Source of the DNA: Zygnema cylindricum
Lineage: Eukaryota; Streptophyta; Zygnematophyceae; Zygnematales; Zygnemataceae
Direction: 5' to 3'
Assembly (NCBI GenBank): GCA_037447655.1
Contig: JBBHKE010001989.1
Span: forward strand, 213,279 to 277,278
Length of the DNA stretch: 64,000 nucleotides
The position numbers were made by a program, and so were the translations under genes. Shown here piece by piece: positions 23,415-40,800 of this stretch (within the stretch, counting starts at the first letter, position 1; each line of letters begins with the position of its first letter). Below the pieces are notes generated by a model that saw nothing but the letters and a program-made list of their open reading frames with translations, had not been told where the DNA came from and ran no database searches.

Positions 23415-24380
23415 AAGTGCCTTTTTCTTCCCTTCGGAAGAACCCCCTCCACAGTTCTCTTGGAGCCTCAGCTCCGACTCCTTGACACAATCTGCGATAA
23501 AGTGTCCCGGCTTTTTGCAAAAATGACTAAGGCCTTTTGGGGGCCTTGGTCCTCCAAATTGATCTCTTTCCCCTTTTTACGGTTTCTTCGGGTCTTTCCC
23601 CCATCGATCCTCTCTTGCTGCTAGAGCTTGAACACTCTTCCCTCCTCTCCTAATCTCCATGGTATTTTCTTGCACAAGTATCATCCGGACCACTATATTC
23701 CACTTCCATGCACTATGGGTCATTTCCTGTACTCGGTACACTATGTTCTCATACTCGTCTAGTAACTTCATTATGAGAGTGTTAACTTTCATTTTCATTG
23801 GACCAGTCCATCCGGCACTTTCCATCTCCATATACAAACAAGAAAGATCATTACAATAATCTAACATCTTTCCTCATTTGTAAGTGTAACTCGCTAGCTT
23901 TTGCTCGGCCAACTAGAGCTCCTAAATAGTTCCAGCTCAATAAATCTCCACCAAACTCTCCCACAGCTCCTCGGCCTTGTAAATGTGAAGATGAGGGGTG
24001 GCCAAACCTTGAGTGAGGTGTCTTAGAATGAAGTTCTTGGCAGCCATGTTTACGTATTCCCACATTTGAGTATCGTTCTCCATGGTCTTCACGGTCGTCG
24101 CTCTCGGTGCCATAGCAATAGGGGTGAGGGGTGTTTCCTTCCCTTTCCCCTTTTCGGACACATTGCTGTCCCCATCATTTGCCTCCTTCGCAGAAGCAGT
24201 CGTTACTGCAGAAAACCTAACTCCTCCAAATCTTGGCGGAATTCCCGAAGGTTGACGTTTCACTTGTCCACTTCGATACCCCATTATCGTTTTTCACACA
24301 AAGCTCTCATCATCATGGCTCCCCAATAGATGAACCCAGATCCATTGAAGGTGGGCACCCTAAAGGGTGGGCCCATAACC
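23415..24380 (-). pseudogene. gag of element 5
   Basis: Begins at the LTR/primer-site ATGs (M-E-G-T-K-L-Q-V-M-G-P-P). Frame changes and stops occur near 24290, 23935 and 23880. UBN2-like text (NMAAKNFILRHLTQGLATPHLHI; MLDYCNDLSCLYMEMES) and a zinc knuckle with first Cys changed to Ser (SHFCKKPGHFIADC) are visible. Confidence 0.8.
24366..24380 (-). promoter_or_regulatory. Primer-binding site, element 5 (perfect match)
   Basis: The minus strand reads GGTTATGGGCCCACC right after the LTR terminal CA, a perfect 15-base complement of the initiator tRNA-Met anticodon arm. Confidence 0.85.
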
Positions 24381-25377
24381 TGCAATTTTGTGCCCTCCAT
24401 TGGACCACAGAATATAGAAAGCCTCTAGATAGTATTTAACTAACCCACTTCAAGCCACAACCACTGGTGTCCAAAAAGGCAAACTAACAGTTTGAATGCA
24501 CCCTTGTGCAGCCGAGACTCCCATGAGTTCGTAGCAAAAAGAATCACTGAAAACGGCCAACCAACCGATTAGTTATGAGGCAGTAAAAATGCCAATTTGT
24601 ATAAACTCTCAAAAGGAGATGTGACTACCTACCAAAATTTTCTAAGTCTTGATTACCTCTAATACCTTCTACCTATTGCAGTACGGACCAATCAGATTAC
24701 TGTACCGTACCAAAAAGTACTACTGCCGGTGTACCTTTTGTACGGCCTATGTACGACAAGGCTATTAAACAGACGCGTGTCTGCTTTTCACTCGTCCGTA
24801 CGTTCCTCGGAATTCTCATGACCGAATGTCATCTCTCCACGTGGCTCCAGGTCATGCCACGTCACAAAACGCCAAAGTGACCTTTCCGGGATCTCGGCGA
24901 AGACGTAAGCCGTTGGATAAGAACCGGCATTAAATATCGGCCGTCGAAACAAATGTCAGATTTATTTGTTTCATGCGAGATCCAGTCCGCACTGAATTTA
25001 ACATGATCTATGATGTTACATTTACATTTCCGTTAATCGGTTTAGGGGACGTAATATACTTTAAATATCAATCACACCCTATATACTCTAGCGAACATCT
25101 ACAACAGATTGGTTAGATCGGACGGCTACGCCACGCTCTACCGGTCGAGGGTTCAAATCCTGCTGGACTCAACCTTTTTGTAGGGAGTGACTTAAGGTCA
25201 CCCTCTAACCCTGTCTATGGAGCTGAGGCATCCATGGCTCCATCACTTTCTCGCACCTTTAGTGACTACAACAAGTATGAGGGTAAGAGAGATGAGATGA
25301 TGACAAGTTGCCTGCATGTTTCTTTTGCGCTAATATATTAAGACCTAGAAAATAACAAAAAGCTATTTATTTCAACA
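24381..25377 (-). repeat. 5' LTR of element 5
   Basis: 997 bp, matching 18127-19124 across its length; bounded by the primer-binding site and the TTCCC target repeat. The plus-strand tRNA-like module with B box GGTTCAAATCC is at about 25105-25165. Confidence 0.9.
25105..25165 (+). other. Antisense tRNA-like module, element 5 5' LTR
   Basis: TTGGTTAGATCGG resembles an A box, and GGTTCAAATCC (25150-25160) is a consensus pol III B box. Confidence 0.5.
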
Positions 25378-25587
25378 TTCCCTTCATTAGCTTCTTTCGT
25401 TGGACCAAATGATGTCCCAAAATATTTGACTTCCCCAAACCCTGGTGGAGTTGTTGGGAATGGACGCCTCACTTGTCCACTCACTATTCCCCAATACCGC
25501 TTTTCCAACAATGCTCTTGTCATTATCGTTTCCTAATAGATGAATCTTGTTCCATTGAAAAAGGGTTCGCTAGAGGGTGGGCCCATA
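25378..25587 (-). pseudogene. gag N-terminus of element 6
   Basis: The minus strand reads MGPPSSEPFFNGTRFI and later ALLEKRYWGIVSGQVRRPF, ending EANEG at the element 5 insertion. A frame change lies between the two stretches. The upstream LTR-coded start has a TAA where others have CAG. Confidence 0.75.
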
Positions 25588-25590
25588 ACT
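25576..25590 (-). promoter_or_regulatory. Primer-binding site, element 6
   Basis: AGTTATGGGCCCACC on minus: one mismatch to the anticodon-arm complement. Confidence 0.75.
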
Positions 25591-26102
25591 TATAATTCTG
25601 TATCCCCCATTGGATTGCAGTATTCCCTTTATAAAATAAAGCCTCTAGTTAATTTTCAATGGCTCCCTTGCTCCCATAACTAATACCACCCTAGTAGGCA
25701 AAGTTTAAGGATAACTATACCACTGAGTAGTTTAGACTCCCCCAAGTCCACAAAAAAAGAAATCTATTAAAACACCTAGCCAGACGATTAATTATTAAGA
25801 GTCAAAGATGCTTATTTGTACAGAAGCTCCCTGGGAGAGAGGCGGCTACTTACCAAATTGACTAAGTCCTAAATCCCCCTCTAAACCCCTCTATATTGCT
25901 CTACAGCACCAATCACAAGAGTTTACCATACAATAAGGTACTGTTCTAGTGGTACCTTTTCTACAGTCAAGGTACAACATAGCCATGGTGAGGACTTTTG
26001 TCACTTTAAGAATCGTCCTGATGCTCTCTGGTGATTCCGCATTTGTATTAATATGCGAAATGTGTCATCTGGTGACGTAATGTCCATAAACAGCCAATAA
26101 GG
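25591..26102 (-). repeat. Truncated 5' LTR of element 6
   Basis: U5/R half of a minus-strand LTR, cut by the start of element 7 at 26103. Terminal CA has become TA. Confidence 0.75.
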
Positions 26103-26278
26103 TGTTCAAATTAATAGATTTCTATAGTATTTTCTAGGTGTAAATATATCAGTATATAAAGGAAAAGAAAAGGGCGGACAACCTGCCTCCACCTCCTCTC
26201 TCTAGCCACCATACTTGATATAGTCACTGAATAATACAGAGGGTGGTTGAACCATGGTTGCCTTAGTTCAACAGGCAT
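26103..26278 (+). repeat. 5' LTR fragment of element 7
   Basis: TGTTCAAATTAATAGATTTC.. matches the start of element 2 LTRs for about 176 bp, then switches to coding sequence. Confidence 0.8.
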
Positions 26279-26279
26279 A

Positions 26280-26855
26280 ACTAATAAGAAGAGAGACTGG
26301 GAGGCAGCCAAGAGAGTCATGAGATATCTGGTGGGAACCAAAGAGTTATGGTTTCATTTGGGAGGGGAACCCACCGATATCACTACTTAGAGTGATGCTA
26401 GTTATGGGGATGCACCTATGAGAAGATGCACTTCTGGGTATGTGTTGTATGTGGGGAAAGGTGTTTGTTGTTGGAGCAGCAAGCAACAAAAGGTGGTTGC
26501 TCAGTCTACTATGGAAGCTGAGTATATGGTCACTTCTTCTGCTGTGAAAGAGTTGATGTGGGTTAAGTCATTGTTGCAAGAACTAGGGTATATCAAAGAG
26601 GGAGTGCATGAAGTCTTTTGTGATAATCAGGCTGCTATTGCAATTGAAGCCAATCCAAAACATCATTTCAAAACTAAGCATATAGATATAAGATTGAGCT
26701 TCGTGAGGGAAAAAGCTGAAAATATAATTGTGAATCTTGTGTATAGGTTTGATGAAGAATTGGTGGTTGACATGATGACCAAACCTGTGCCCTCTCCCAA
26801 GTTAAAATGTTGTAGGGAAAAATGTGGATTGAAAGAGAAGTTAAAGTTAGACTAG
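26280..26855 (+). pseudogene. RNase H of element 7
   Basis: Reads NKKRDWEAAKRVMRYLVGT, a TAG in place of the Trp of TWSDAS at about 26390, then an open stretch 26418-26855: RRCTSGYVLYVGKGVCCWSSKQ, QSTMEAEYM, FCDNQAAIAI, KTKHIDIRLSFVRE, KLKLD stop. Low decay compared with elements 1 and 3. Confidence 0.85.
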
Positions 26856-26856
26856 A

Positions 26857-26868
26857 AAATAAGGGGAG
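26857..26868 (+). promoter_or_regulatory. Polypurine tract, element 7
   Basis: AAATAAGGGGAG directly precedes the 3' LTR TGTTGAAA. Confidence 0.82.
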
Positions 26869-27076
26869 TGTTGAAATCACTAGATTTATAGAGTATTTTC
26901 TAGGTCTGAATAGTATAATAAATAAAGAAAATAAAAGCGCATGCAGTTTGCCTCCACCTTTTTCCTCTATCCCCCTTACTTGTTGTAGTCACTGAAAGAG
27001 AGAGTGGTGGAGCCATGGGTGCCTCAGCTCCATAGGCAAGACTAAAGAGTGACGTAAGTCATTCTCAACAAAAAGG

Positions 27077-27144
27077 TTGAGTCCGACAGGACTTGAACCT
27101 CCGACCGGCAGAGCGCGGCGTAGCCGTCAACTCTAACTAGTCTG
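27077..27144 (-). other. Antisense tRNA-like module, element 7 LTR
   Basis: On the minus strand the B box is GGTTCAAGTCC (27089-27099), with an A-box-like ACTAGTTAGAG upstream. Confidence 0.5.
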
Positions 27145-27646
27145 TCGTAGGAGTTCATTAAAGTACATAGGGTGTGATAATAACTTAAACTATATTATGA
27201 TCTTTCATCCAATTAACGGGCATATGAATGAAGGGACAAAGAACAAGTTAATATTTAGTGCGAACGTGATCCCGCACGAAACAAATGAATCAGACATTTG
27301 TTTCAACGGCTAACATTTAATGTCGGTTTTTATCCAACGGCACATATCGCCGTCGAGATCCCAGAATGGTCACTTTGGCGTTTTTGGACGTGGCATGACC
27401 TGGCGCCAAGTGGAGAGATAATATTTGATCGTGAGAATTCTGGAGAACATACCGACGAGTACCATGTGGACAAGCTTCCATTCAATGGCCTTGTCGTACA
27501 CAGGCTGTACAGAAAAGACATCGGCCATAGTACTTTTCTGTACTTTACAATTATTTGATTGGATTGTACTGTACTAGATAGGGGTTGTGAGAGGGAAGTA
27601 GGACTTAGCTTTTTTTAGACAGTCACCTCTCTCTTTTGAGAGTTTG

Positions 27647-27654
27647 TATAAATA
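27647..27654 (+). promoter_or_regulatory. TATA box, element 7 LTR
   Basis: TATAAATA, a consensus plant TATA box, sits at the same LTR position as TATAAA in element 1. Confidence 0.65.
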
Positions 27655-27867
27655 GGCATCTTTGCCACCTCATAACTTATCGCCTGGCTGGCCGTTTTCA
27701 GTGATTTTTTTTGCTACAGACTTAGGGGAGTCCAGACTACACAGGGATACAGTCAAATTGTCAATTTGTTTGCTTTGGCAGCAGCGGTTGTGGCTGAAAG
27801 TGGGTTAGTTAAAAACTTCATAGAGGCTTCTTGAATTCTGTAGCACAATGGAGGTCACAGAATTGCA

Positions 27868-28496
27868 AATAGTACCACGTAAGATAAGATCGTATCTTGA
27901 AAATCGTCAAATGTTTTTCTCACCGACCAACTTCAACTTCAAATCTTTATTTGCGTACTATGTACATGTGGACCAGGTTAGCGTCCGACATCATTTTTGT
28001 ACTCTTTCTAGACCCATTATCAGATACCAACTCAAGTTTTTTTAGGGTTTTTTACTTTTATGTTTTTTCGCGTGACCAATGAGCGCTGCCACAAATAGTG
28101 TGACAAATGGGCGCTAACAAAAATAGCGTGACGAAAGTTTTTTACGTGATTACTTTTGTGATTTCAATTAGGATTTTTGAATGGATGTATCATGTGCGAA
28201 ATTATTCGATTTCCGTTGGTTACCATCTTGACACGTATGTTCATTATCCAACGTGTCGCGGTTTATTTTTTTTATGTAAATGGTGATGTACATCACCATT
28301 TACATAAACTTTCGAAGCGAATGCTTCGAGAAAACAAATTGAACAGTCATTATTACCTCCCAGACCGTTGGAGAATTTTGGCAAGATTCTTTTTAATGTT
28401 GTTCGCGTATAAAAATAAAATAAGCCGTATGGACTGGTACGGATAAGCGCCGATTTCTGTAAACTACCCCACTTTTCGTCTGATTCAACGCCACCC
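27868..28496. mobile_element. PIF/Harbinger-like MITE (copy 1, left end lost)
   Basis: Similar to 28610-29206 and to 60310-60927. The left TIR is replaced by element 7. A 38-bp perfect palindrome (28271-28308) marks the central hairpin. The right end ..CACCC meets copy 2 across TTA. Confidence 0.7.
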
Positions 28497-28499
28497 TTA

Positions 28500-29206
28500 G
28501 GGTGAAGTTCCAAATTATGACTTTTTGTAATTGTACGGCCAACATTACAAAATGCTACATTTTTAACAATGTTTTATCGAGTTTGTAATCCACGTGGTCA
28601 AAATTTAATGGTACCACATAAGTTAAGGTCGTATATTGAAAATTGTCAATGATATTCACATTGACAAAAAAAAATCATTTGCGTACTATGTCATCATACA
28701 ATACAACGTTTGTACTATTTGCATACGTCTTTTCAAATACCACCTCATTTTTTTAGGGTTCTTGGTTTTTGCGTGACGAATGAGCGTTGCCATAAATAGT
28801 GTGTAGAATGGGCGCCAACAAAAATAGCGTGAAAAAGTGAGTTACGAGATTTTTTTTATTGTTTTCAGTTTTATTTTTGTATGTATGTATTATGTGCGAA
28901 TTTTTTTGATTTCCGTTGGTTGCCCTCTTGACACGTATGACCGTTATCCAACGTGGCGCAACTCTAATTTTTATGTAAATAATGATGTACCTCGCGAGGT
29001 ATATCACCATTTACATAAACTTTTGAAGCGAATGCTCCGCGAAAAAATATCCAACGGTCATTTTTAACTCCCATACCTTTGGATAATATTGGAGGGTTTC
29101 TTGCAATGTAGTTTCCGGGTAAAAACAACATAAGAGGTACGATGTAGAACGGAGAAGTCTGAATTTCTGTCAAAAACCTCATTTTTCGTCTAATGGAACT
29201 TCACCC
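28500..29206. mobile_element. PIF/Harbinger-like MITE (copy 2, complete)
   Basis: TIRs GGGTGAAGTTCCA / TGGAACTTCACCC flanked by TTA at 28497-28499 and 29207-29209, the 3-bp TWA duplication typical of PIF/Harbinger. Central hairpin near 28985-29020. No transposase. Confidence 0.78.
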
Positions 29207-29209
29207 TTA

Positions 29210-30190
29210 TCCAACAAATTCAAGGTAAATCATGAAAAATAAAAATAAAACAAAACAGCTACATTTTTTAAAAAATATACGTTGCAGACAAAAAAAAACA
29301 GACGATAAATTCCTAAAATAATAAGAAAAAGGAAAATCTACAAAATCAAAATGTATTGTAATTTTCTAGCGTAAGCGATTAATAACAAAAATCAAAAAAT
29401 TAACTTATAAAATGATGGGAAAAAAAAACAAATAACGTAAAACACAAGAAAAAAAATCGTGTTTGGCGTTAGGTTTTTTAAGTGCAAATATGTTTGTAAT
29501 TCGTGCATTTTTTTTATTTGATAAATAACAACAAATAAAAATCGTTAGCTTTTCTTTTTGAAACTTTCAACGACCATCAAACAAAACAAAACGTAGTCTT
29601 TCTTGTCTACGTTTTTTATATTAAACCCAAAACATACATCGTGACTTTCCTAAACAAAGCATATATCAAATTCCAAATCACATAGAATGAACCCCACCCT
29701 CCCAAAATATGTTATTTATTTTTGTGGCTTTTATCATCATACTATCTAACCTAAAAGAGCTTGCTTCCTCCGTACCATGTAAAGCATAAGCCACCTAACC
29801 CTTTCATGCATTTAATCGTTTACGTAGTCAAGTAGGAAAATGCCCTTACACCAATTATTTTCTCATTTTGCGACTATTGTATTTATATCTCTATGTAGAT
29901 TCTTATGAATAGTAAACTTTCATAAAGATCAATGGGTTAAAACACACGTGCTCTATAAAACCTATCGATTAACCAATCATATAACTTATATATTCTTTCC
30001 ATTATGTTTCTCGCCTAACCTAAATGGAAAGTATTTTTTTTTTAATTTTAGGGGTGTCGTCATATTCAATCTTTAATTTTTTGTTTATTATAAAAGACTT
30101 TGTGTTTCTAAGTATTTGTTTATTTTAGCTGCCATTGAGAAAACCAAACCAATCCATTTTAATAAACTTAGATTGATCTTGAAAAATGTT
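29210..30190. other. AT-rich intergenic DNA
   Basis: No coding frame with family resemblance, no RNA gene and no clear element ends seen. Short A/T runs throughout. Confidence 0.6.
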
Positions 30191-30198
30191 GTGGTTGA

Positions 30199-30302
30199 TC
30201 CTTCCCTCCTTCCCTCTTTCCCTCCTCCGCGCCTTCCCTCCTTCCCTCTCTCCCTTCCTTACCTCCCTCCTTCCCTCCCTCCCTCCCTCCCTCCCTCCCT
30301 CG
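30199..30302. repeat. CTTCC/CCTCC simple repeat
   Basis: Pyrimidine tract of CCTTCCCT and CCTCC units, which forms the left flank of the solo LTR. Confidence 0.85.
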
Positions 30303-30307
30303 TTCCT

Positions 30308-31318
30308 TGCAATTATGTGTCCTCCATTGGACCACAGAATACAGAAAGCCTCTAGATAGTATTTAACTAACCCACTTCAAGCCACAACCACTGGTGTCCA
30401 GGAAGGCAAAATGACAGTTTGATTGCACCCTTGTGCAGCCTGGACTCCCCTGAGCCCGTAGCAAAAAGAATCACTGAAAACGGCCAAGAAGCCGATAGGT
30501 TATGAGCCGGCAAAAAAATGCCAATTTATACAAAGCTCTCTTACAGAGAGAGGTGACTACCTACCAAAATTTCCTTAGTCCTAAACCTCTCTCACAGCCC
30601 CTATCTACTGAAGTACGAACCAATCATATAACGGTAAAGTACAGAAATGGTACTACGGCTGATGTTCTTTTTGTACGGCAGGTGTACGATAAGGCTACTT
30701 AGTGGACGCGTGTCACTTTTCCACTCGTTCATATATTCTCCGGAATTCCGCAACCGAATGTCATCCTTCCACGCGGTGCTAGGTCATGCCACGTCCATAA
30801 AAGCCAAAGTGACCATTCCGGGATCTCGACGATGACGTGTGCCATTGGATTAAATCCGACATCAATTATCGACCGTTGAAACGAATGTCCGATTCATTTG
30901 TTTTGTGCGAAATGAGGTTCGCACTAAACCTTAACAAGTTCTATGTTCGTTCGTCCATATTTTAGTTAAATGGTTTTAGTATTATACAATAGGTTAAATA
31001 CTTATCAAACCCTATATCTCTTAACGGACTTCTACGACAGACTGGTTAGAGCTTAAGGTTACGCCGCACTCTGCCGGTAGGGGGTTCGAGTCCTGCCGGA
31101 CTCAATCTTTTGTTGAGAGTGACTTAAGTCACTCTTTAGTCCTTCCTATGGAGCTGAGGCAGCCATGGCTCCATCGCTCTCTCTCTCTCCTTCAGTGACT
31201 ACAACAAGTATGGGGGCAAGAGAGAAGAGATGGAGGCAAGCTGCCTGCATTTTCTTTATCTGTTTCCGCTAATTATTTTAGACCTAGAAAATGCCAAAAA
31301 AAACTACTTATTTGAACA
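30308..31318 (-). repeat. Solo LTR of the Copia family
   Basis: 1011 bp, minus orientation, TGCA end at 30308 and TGTTCAAA start at 31318. Flanks TTCCT (30303-30307) and TTCCC (31319-31323) form a 4-of-5 target repeat. There is no internal sequence on either side. The U5 mini-frame has a TAA. The tRNA-like module is on plus at about 31040-31100 (B box GGTTCGAGTCC). Confidence 0.85.
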
Positions 31319-31749
31319 TTCCCCTCCTTTCATCATACCATCCTCTACTTGCATTCGCCCTTCCCTCTTCCCTTCCCCTCCCCCAAAACCCTATCAACTT
31401 TGCTTATATTAGAGTATCGATATTTCATTTGTACATCGATTTAACATTGATACATTGGTGTCGCGCCGTATCGCATCATGTCGGCACAATGGTTTAGGCC
31501 CATCGGTTAAAAAGAAATACATTGATTTTTCTGTATGAATTTGTTTAAAAAGTTGCATAGTCACATCGGATATCAGATACTTGTCTATGTGACGTAATAA
31601 ACATCTATTCCCCATTCGAAAACGAGTTTTTTTATGTAGGTTGTTAACAAATTGCATTGTCACATTAGAGATTAATTCGATACACATCGCCATCCCATGC
31701 TGTAACCTTCTGTTTCTTAACGCTAACGAAATATCGAATCAGGATGGTA

Positions 31750-31955
31750 CAACGCGAATCCCTATTAGTGTTAATCACGCTAATTCGGCGCCCCTAAATT
31801 TTACCCAAATTCTTAAATATAGTGATTAAAAAAATCCTAAAAACTAAATTAGAGTGACTGATTTCCTTGAAATCCCCAAATTCCCAATTAGCGTTTCTTA
31901 CACCAATTGTTCTTTAACACTAAATACTTGTTCACGCTAATAGCGATTCGCGGTG
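31750..31955. mobile_element. Tc1/mariner-like MITE (CACCG-end family)
   Basis: Ends CAACGCGAATCCCTATTAG / CTAATAGCGATTCGCGGTG, flanked by TA on both sides. Shares termini with the copies at 40593 and 41629. Confidence 0.65.
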
Positions 31956-32183
31956 TATGCGTGCTGTCATTTTTTCACGCTTGTATTATTCTGTCCGAAT
32001 TTTGCTGGATTTATTTTCTTGCCGTCTGAATGGAAAGTACATGGAAAAATGTTAATGACAAATGCAAAATATTGTATGGACCACTCCGTACGGTATCGTA
32101 TCTTCGGATTCAAACAGGAAACACCACCCGACAACGTAATTTAATGAGAAATTTCCAAAAGTCGATATAAACACACCTCTAGG

Positions 32184-32305
32184 TAGTGTTGGGTATCGAG
32201 GACCCATTGCCGATATTCGATATATATCGAATTTCATGTACCCGATATTCGATATATCGCTTCGATATATCGAATTTCAAATTATCGCGATATATCGCCG
32301 ATATA
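32184..32305. mobile_element. hAT-like end fragment
   Basis: TAGTGTTGGGTATCG followed by CGATAT-rich text resembles the terminus of the 48565-49451 element. No second end was found. Confidence 0.5.
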
Positions 32306-32411
32306 TCGTAACAGTAAACATTTTTCTTACAAGACCGGAACACATTTTTGGTAGGGTTTCATGTCGCGACCAAGAGTCTTGCAAGTCTCAAGCTTTAAGG
32401 TCCATTTTAAA

Positions 32412-32717
32412 CATAGTTCAAGAGTAGGTGAAAGTAGGCCCATACAATATGCCTATTGTATGCAAAACATACAATATGACCTTAAGACCCATATTGTATT
32501 CGAACCTATTCGGACCAATTAAAACATTCAGACCAAAAATTGGACCAATTAAAACATTCGGACCAAAAAATCTTATTTACACCGTCAGATTCCGACGATC
32601 GGACGGCCTCTGATCAAAGAAGCGATCTAAGAAGATCACATGAAAAGCCCATAACACAACTTATGATAAAGGCGCCGACCAAAGGCCTACTATAAAAGCG
32701 CCTACTTTTGAACTATG
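32412..32717. mobile_element. hAT-like MITE (CATAGTT family)
   Basis: TIRs CATAGTTCAAGAGTAGG / CCTACTTTTGAACTATG with an 8-bp duplication ATTTTAAA (32404-32411, 32718-32725). The CAnnG terminus and 8-bp TSD fit hAT. It provides the empty site for the MITE inserted at 45227. Confidence 0.82.
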
Positions 32718-33356
32718 ATTTTAAACGACTTGCAAAATATGATATTATACGTTTGAAAACTGGAATATCGTGCGGTAAAACTGTAGAAAATGTTACTGTC
32801 CCTAGTGGGACATTCTTAATGATTTTTTGACATTTATCATTATCTTTTTGTCGCGTAGTGCTACCAAGTCAAACTTAACCAAAGATTCTGGCGCGTCGAT
32901 ACACTACAGTACTGTACAGTACAGTACAGTACTCACAAAAGAAATATTAAAAAATATAAAATACGAACAAATGAAGCATGAGAAAGTGAGTTAAGCAATA
33001 CGATTGAACCATAATAATAAATAAATAAATAACGGCAACGGAAGAATTGTACAGAGAAACGAAGAAAATCGACGCGACAGTTTCACCAGTTGGTGTACTT
33101 CCGTACGGTACTGTCGTTCTAGGAAAGGAGACAAAGTACGGAAAGCGAGCAGGCATCGAGGGGAAAGGAAAACCATGCGAAAGTCCATCGAAGAAAGATA
33201 GGAAGAAAGGAGGAGGGACTCGGGAGAGGAAGGATGGAGGGATGGGTTGTCTGGCGATAGACTAACATCCAAATTGAAAGTATCCCTCCCTCCCACCAAC
33301 AGATCTACCTCTCCTCTTCTCTAATTCCCTCTCAACCTTCCTGCATTACCCTCGCC

Positions 33357-40232
<6,876 letters not shown>

Positions 40233-40592
40233 AAAGAAATTAGAAAAAGTAAATTTGTATTTGAAGCAATTTGAAAAATCTTTTGTTCTTTTATTCGTAT
40301 CATTGTGACAGCTTCATACTTTTAATGTAGAAAGAGTGAGGAATTGCGGAATATGATTTTTATTGCTGTGGCAAAAGCTTTCCACGGAAAAAGTTGTTAA
40401 CCTTAGTGCGTAATTTAAACGTATTTTTTTTTCTTGAAATTTTTTGTTGTGGAGGATGATTTTGATTTCTTTTTGGGTCCCTCTTCTTCTGTTATTTTTC
40501 TGTTTGTTTGGTGCAGTTTTTCTTTGACTTTGTTTCTAACAGTCCAGGTAACATAGAGCCTGATGTTAGTCTTTATTTATTTACGGAAAATA

Positions 40593-40800
40593 CACCATGT
40601 ACTGCTATTAGTGTCAATGTTTTTTTCGCCACTTACATCTTTTCTCCGTACACATATGTCGGATTGTGGATCTGACGGTTGCGGTTGAAAGGTAAGATTC
40701 TCACCCTGGCGATCTCCAATTGGAAATCAGACAGGTGTGCATGGAGAAAAAATGTTTTAAGTGGCGAAAAAAACACTAACACTTAAACCGGTACACGGTG
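40593..40800. mobile_element. Tc1/mariner-like MITE (CACCG-end family)
   Basis: Left end CACCATGTACTGCTATTAG after TA, right end ..CGGTACACGGTG. Inner arms TTTTCGCCACTTACATC and AAGTGGCGAAAA are inverted. The right TA is mutated to AA. Confidence 0.7.

Larger units (their letters stand above)
18127..25377 (-). mobile_element. Element 5: Copia retrotransposon, both LTRs, nested in element 6
   Basis: LTRs at 18127-19124 (3') and 24381-25377 (5') match closely. Flanking five bases are TCCCC (18122-18126) and TTCCC (25378-25382), a target duplication with one mismatch. The primer-binding site is perfect. Coding sequence is recognisable throughout, but gag has frameshifts and stops and RNase H is interrupted by a 932-bp insertion. 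RT retains YVDD. It looks younger than element 1 because its LTRs are closer to each other. Confidence 0.9.
17924..26102 (-). mobile_element. Element 6: minus-strand Copia remnant split by element 5
   Basis: The gag half at 17924-18126 and the gag N-terminus at 25378-25587 join in frame-consistent order once element 5 is removed (..EANEG / SSVLKGGKKKGKE..). The primer-binding site and about half of the 5' LTR follow at right. The LTR is cut at 26102 by element 7. The left side ends against an LTR fragment at 17923. Confidence 0.8.
26103..27867 (+). mobile_element. Element 7: internally deleted Copia copy
   Basis: The first 176 bp of an LTR (26103-26278) are joined directly to the RT/RNase H boundary, followed by intact-looking RNase H, polypurine tract and a full 3' LTR. 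Everything from mid-LTR through RT is missing. No matching target duplication was found (TAAGG left, AATAG right), so the left end is probably not an original integration junction. Confidence 0.8.
26869..27867 (+). repeat. 3' LTR of element 7
   Basis: 999 bp from TGTTGAAATC to ..AATTGCA. It has the best preserved TATA box of the family, and the U5 ATG frame (M-E-V-T-E-L) is open. Confidence 0.9.

Noticed and set aside
26098-27872. Target-site duplication for element 7
   Set aside because: Left TAAGG and right AATAG do not match; no claim of an intact integration is made.
28177-29182. Open frames within the PIF-like MITEs as genes
   Set aside because: They cover TIR/hairpin sequence on both strands with no transposase motif.
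31038-31105. Functional tRNA gene
   Set aside because: B box and arm-like pieces are present, but no 7-bp acceptor stem or normal anticodon arm, and the same module sits in the LTRs, so it is treated as tRNA-derived.
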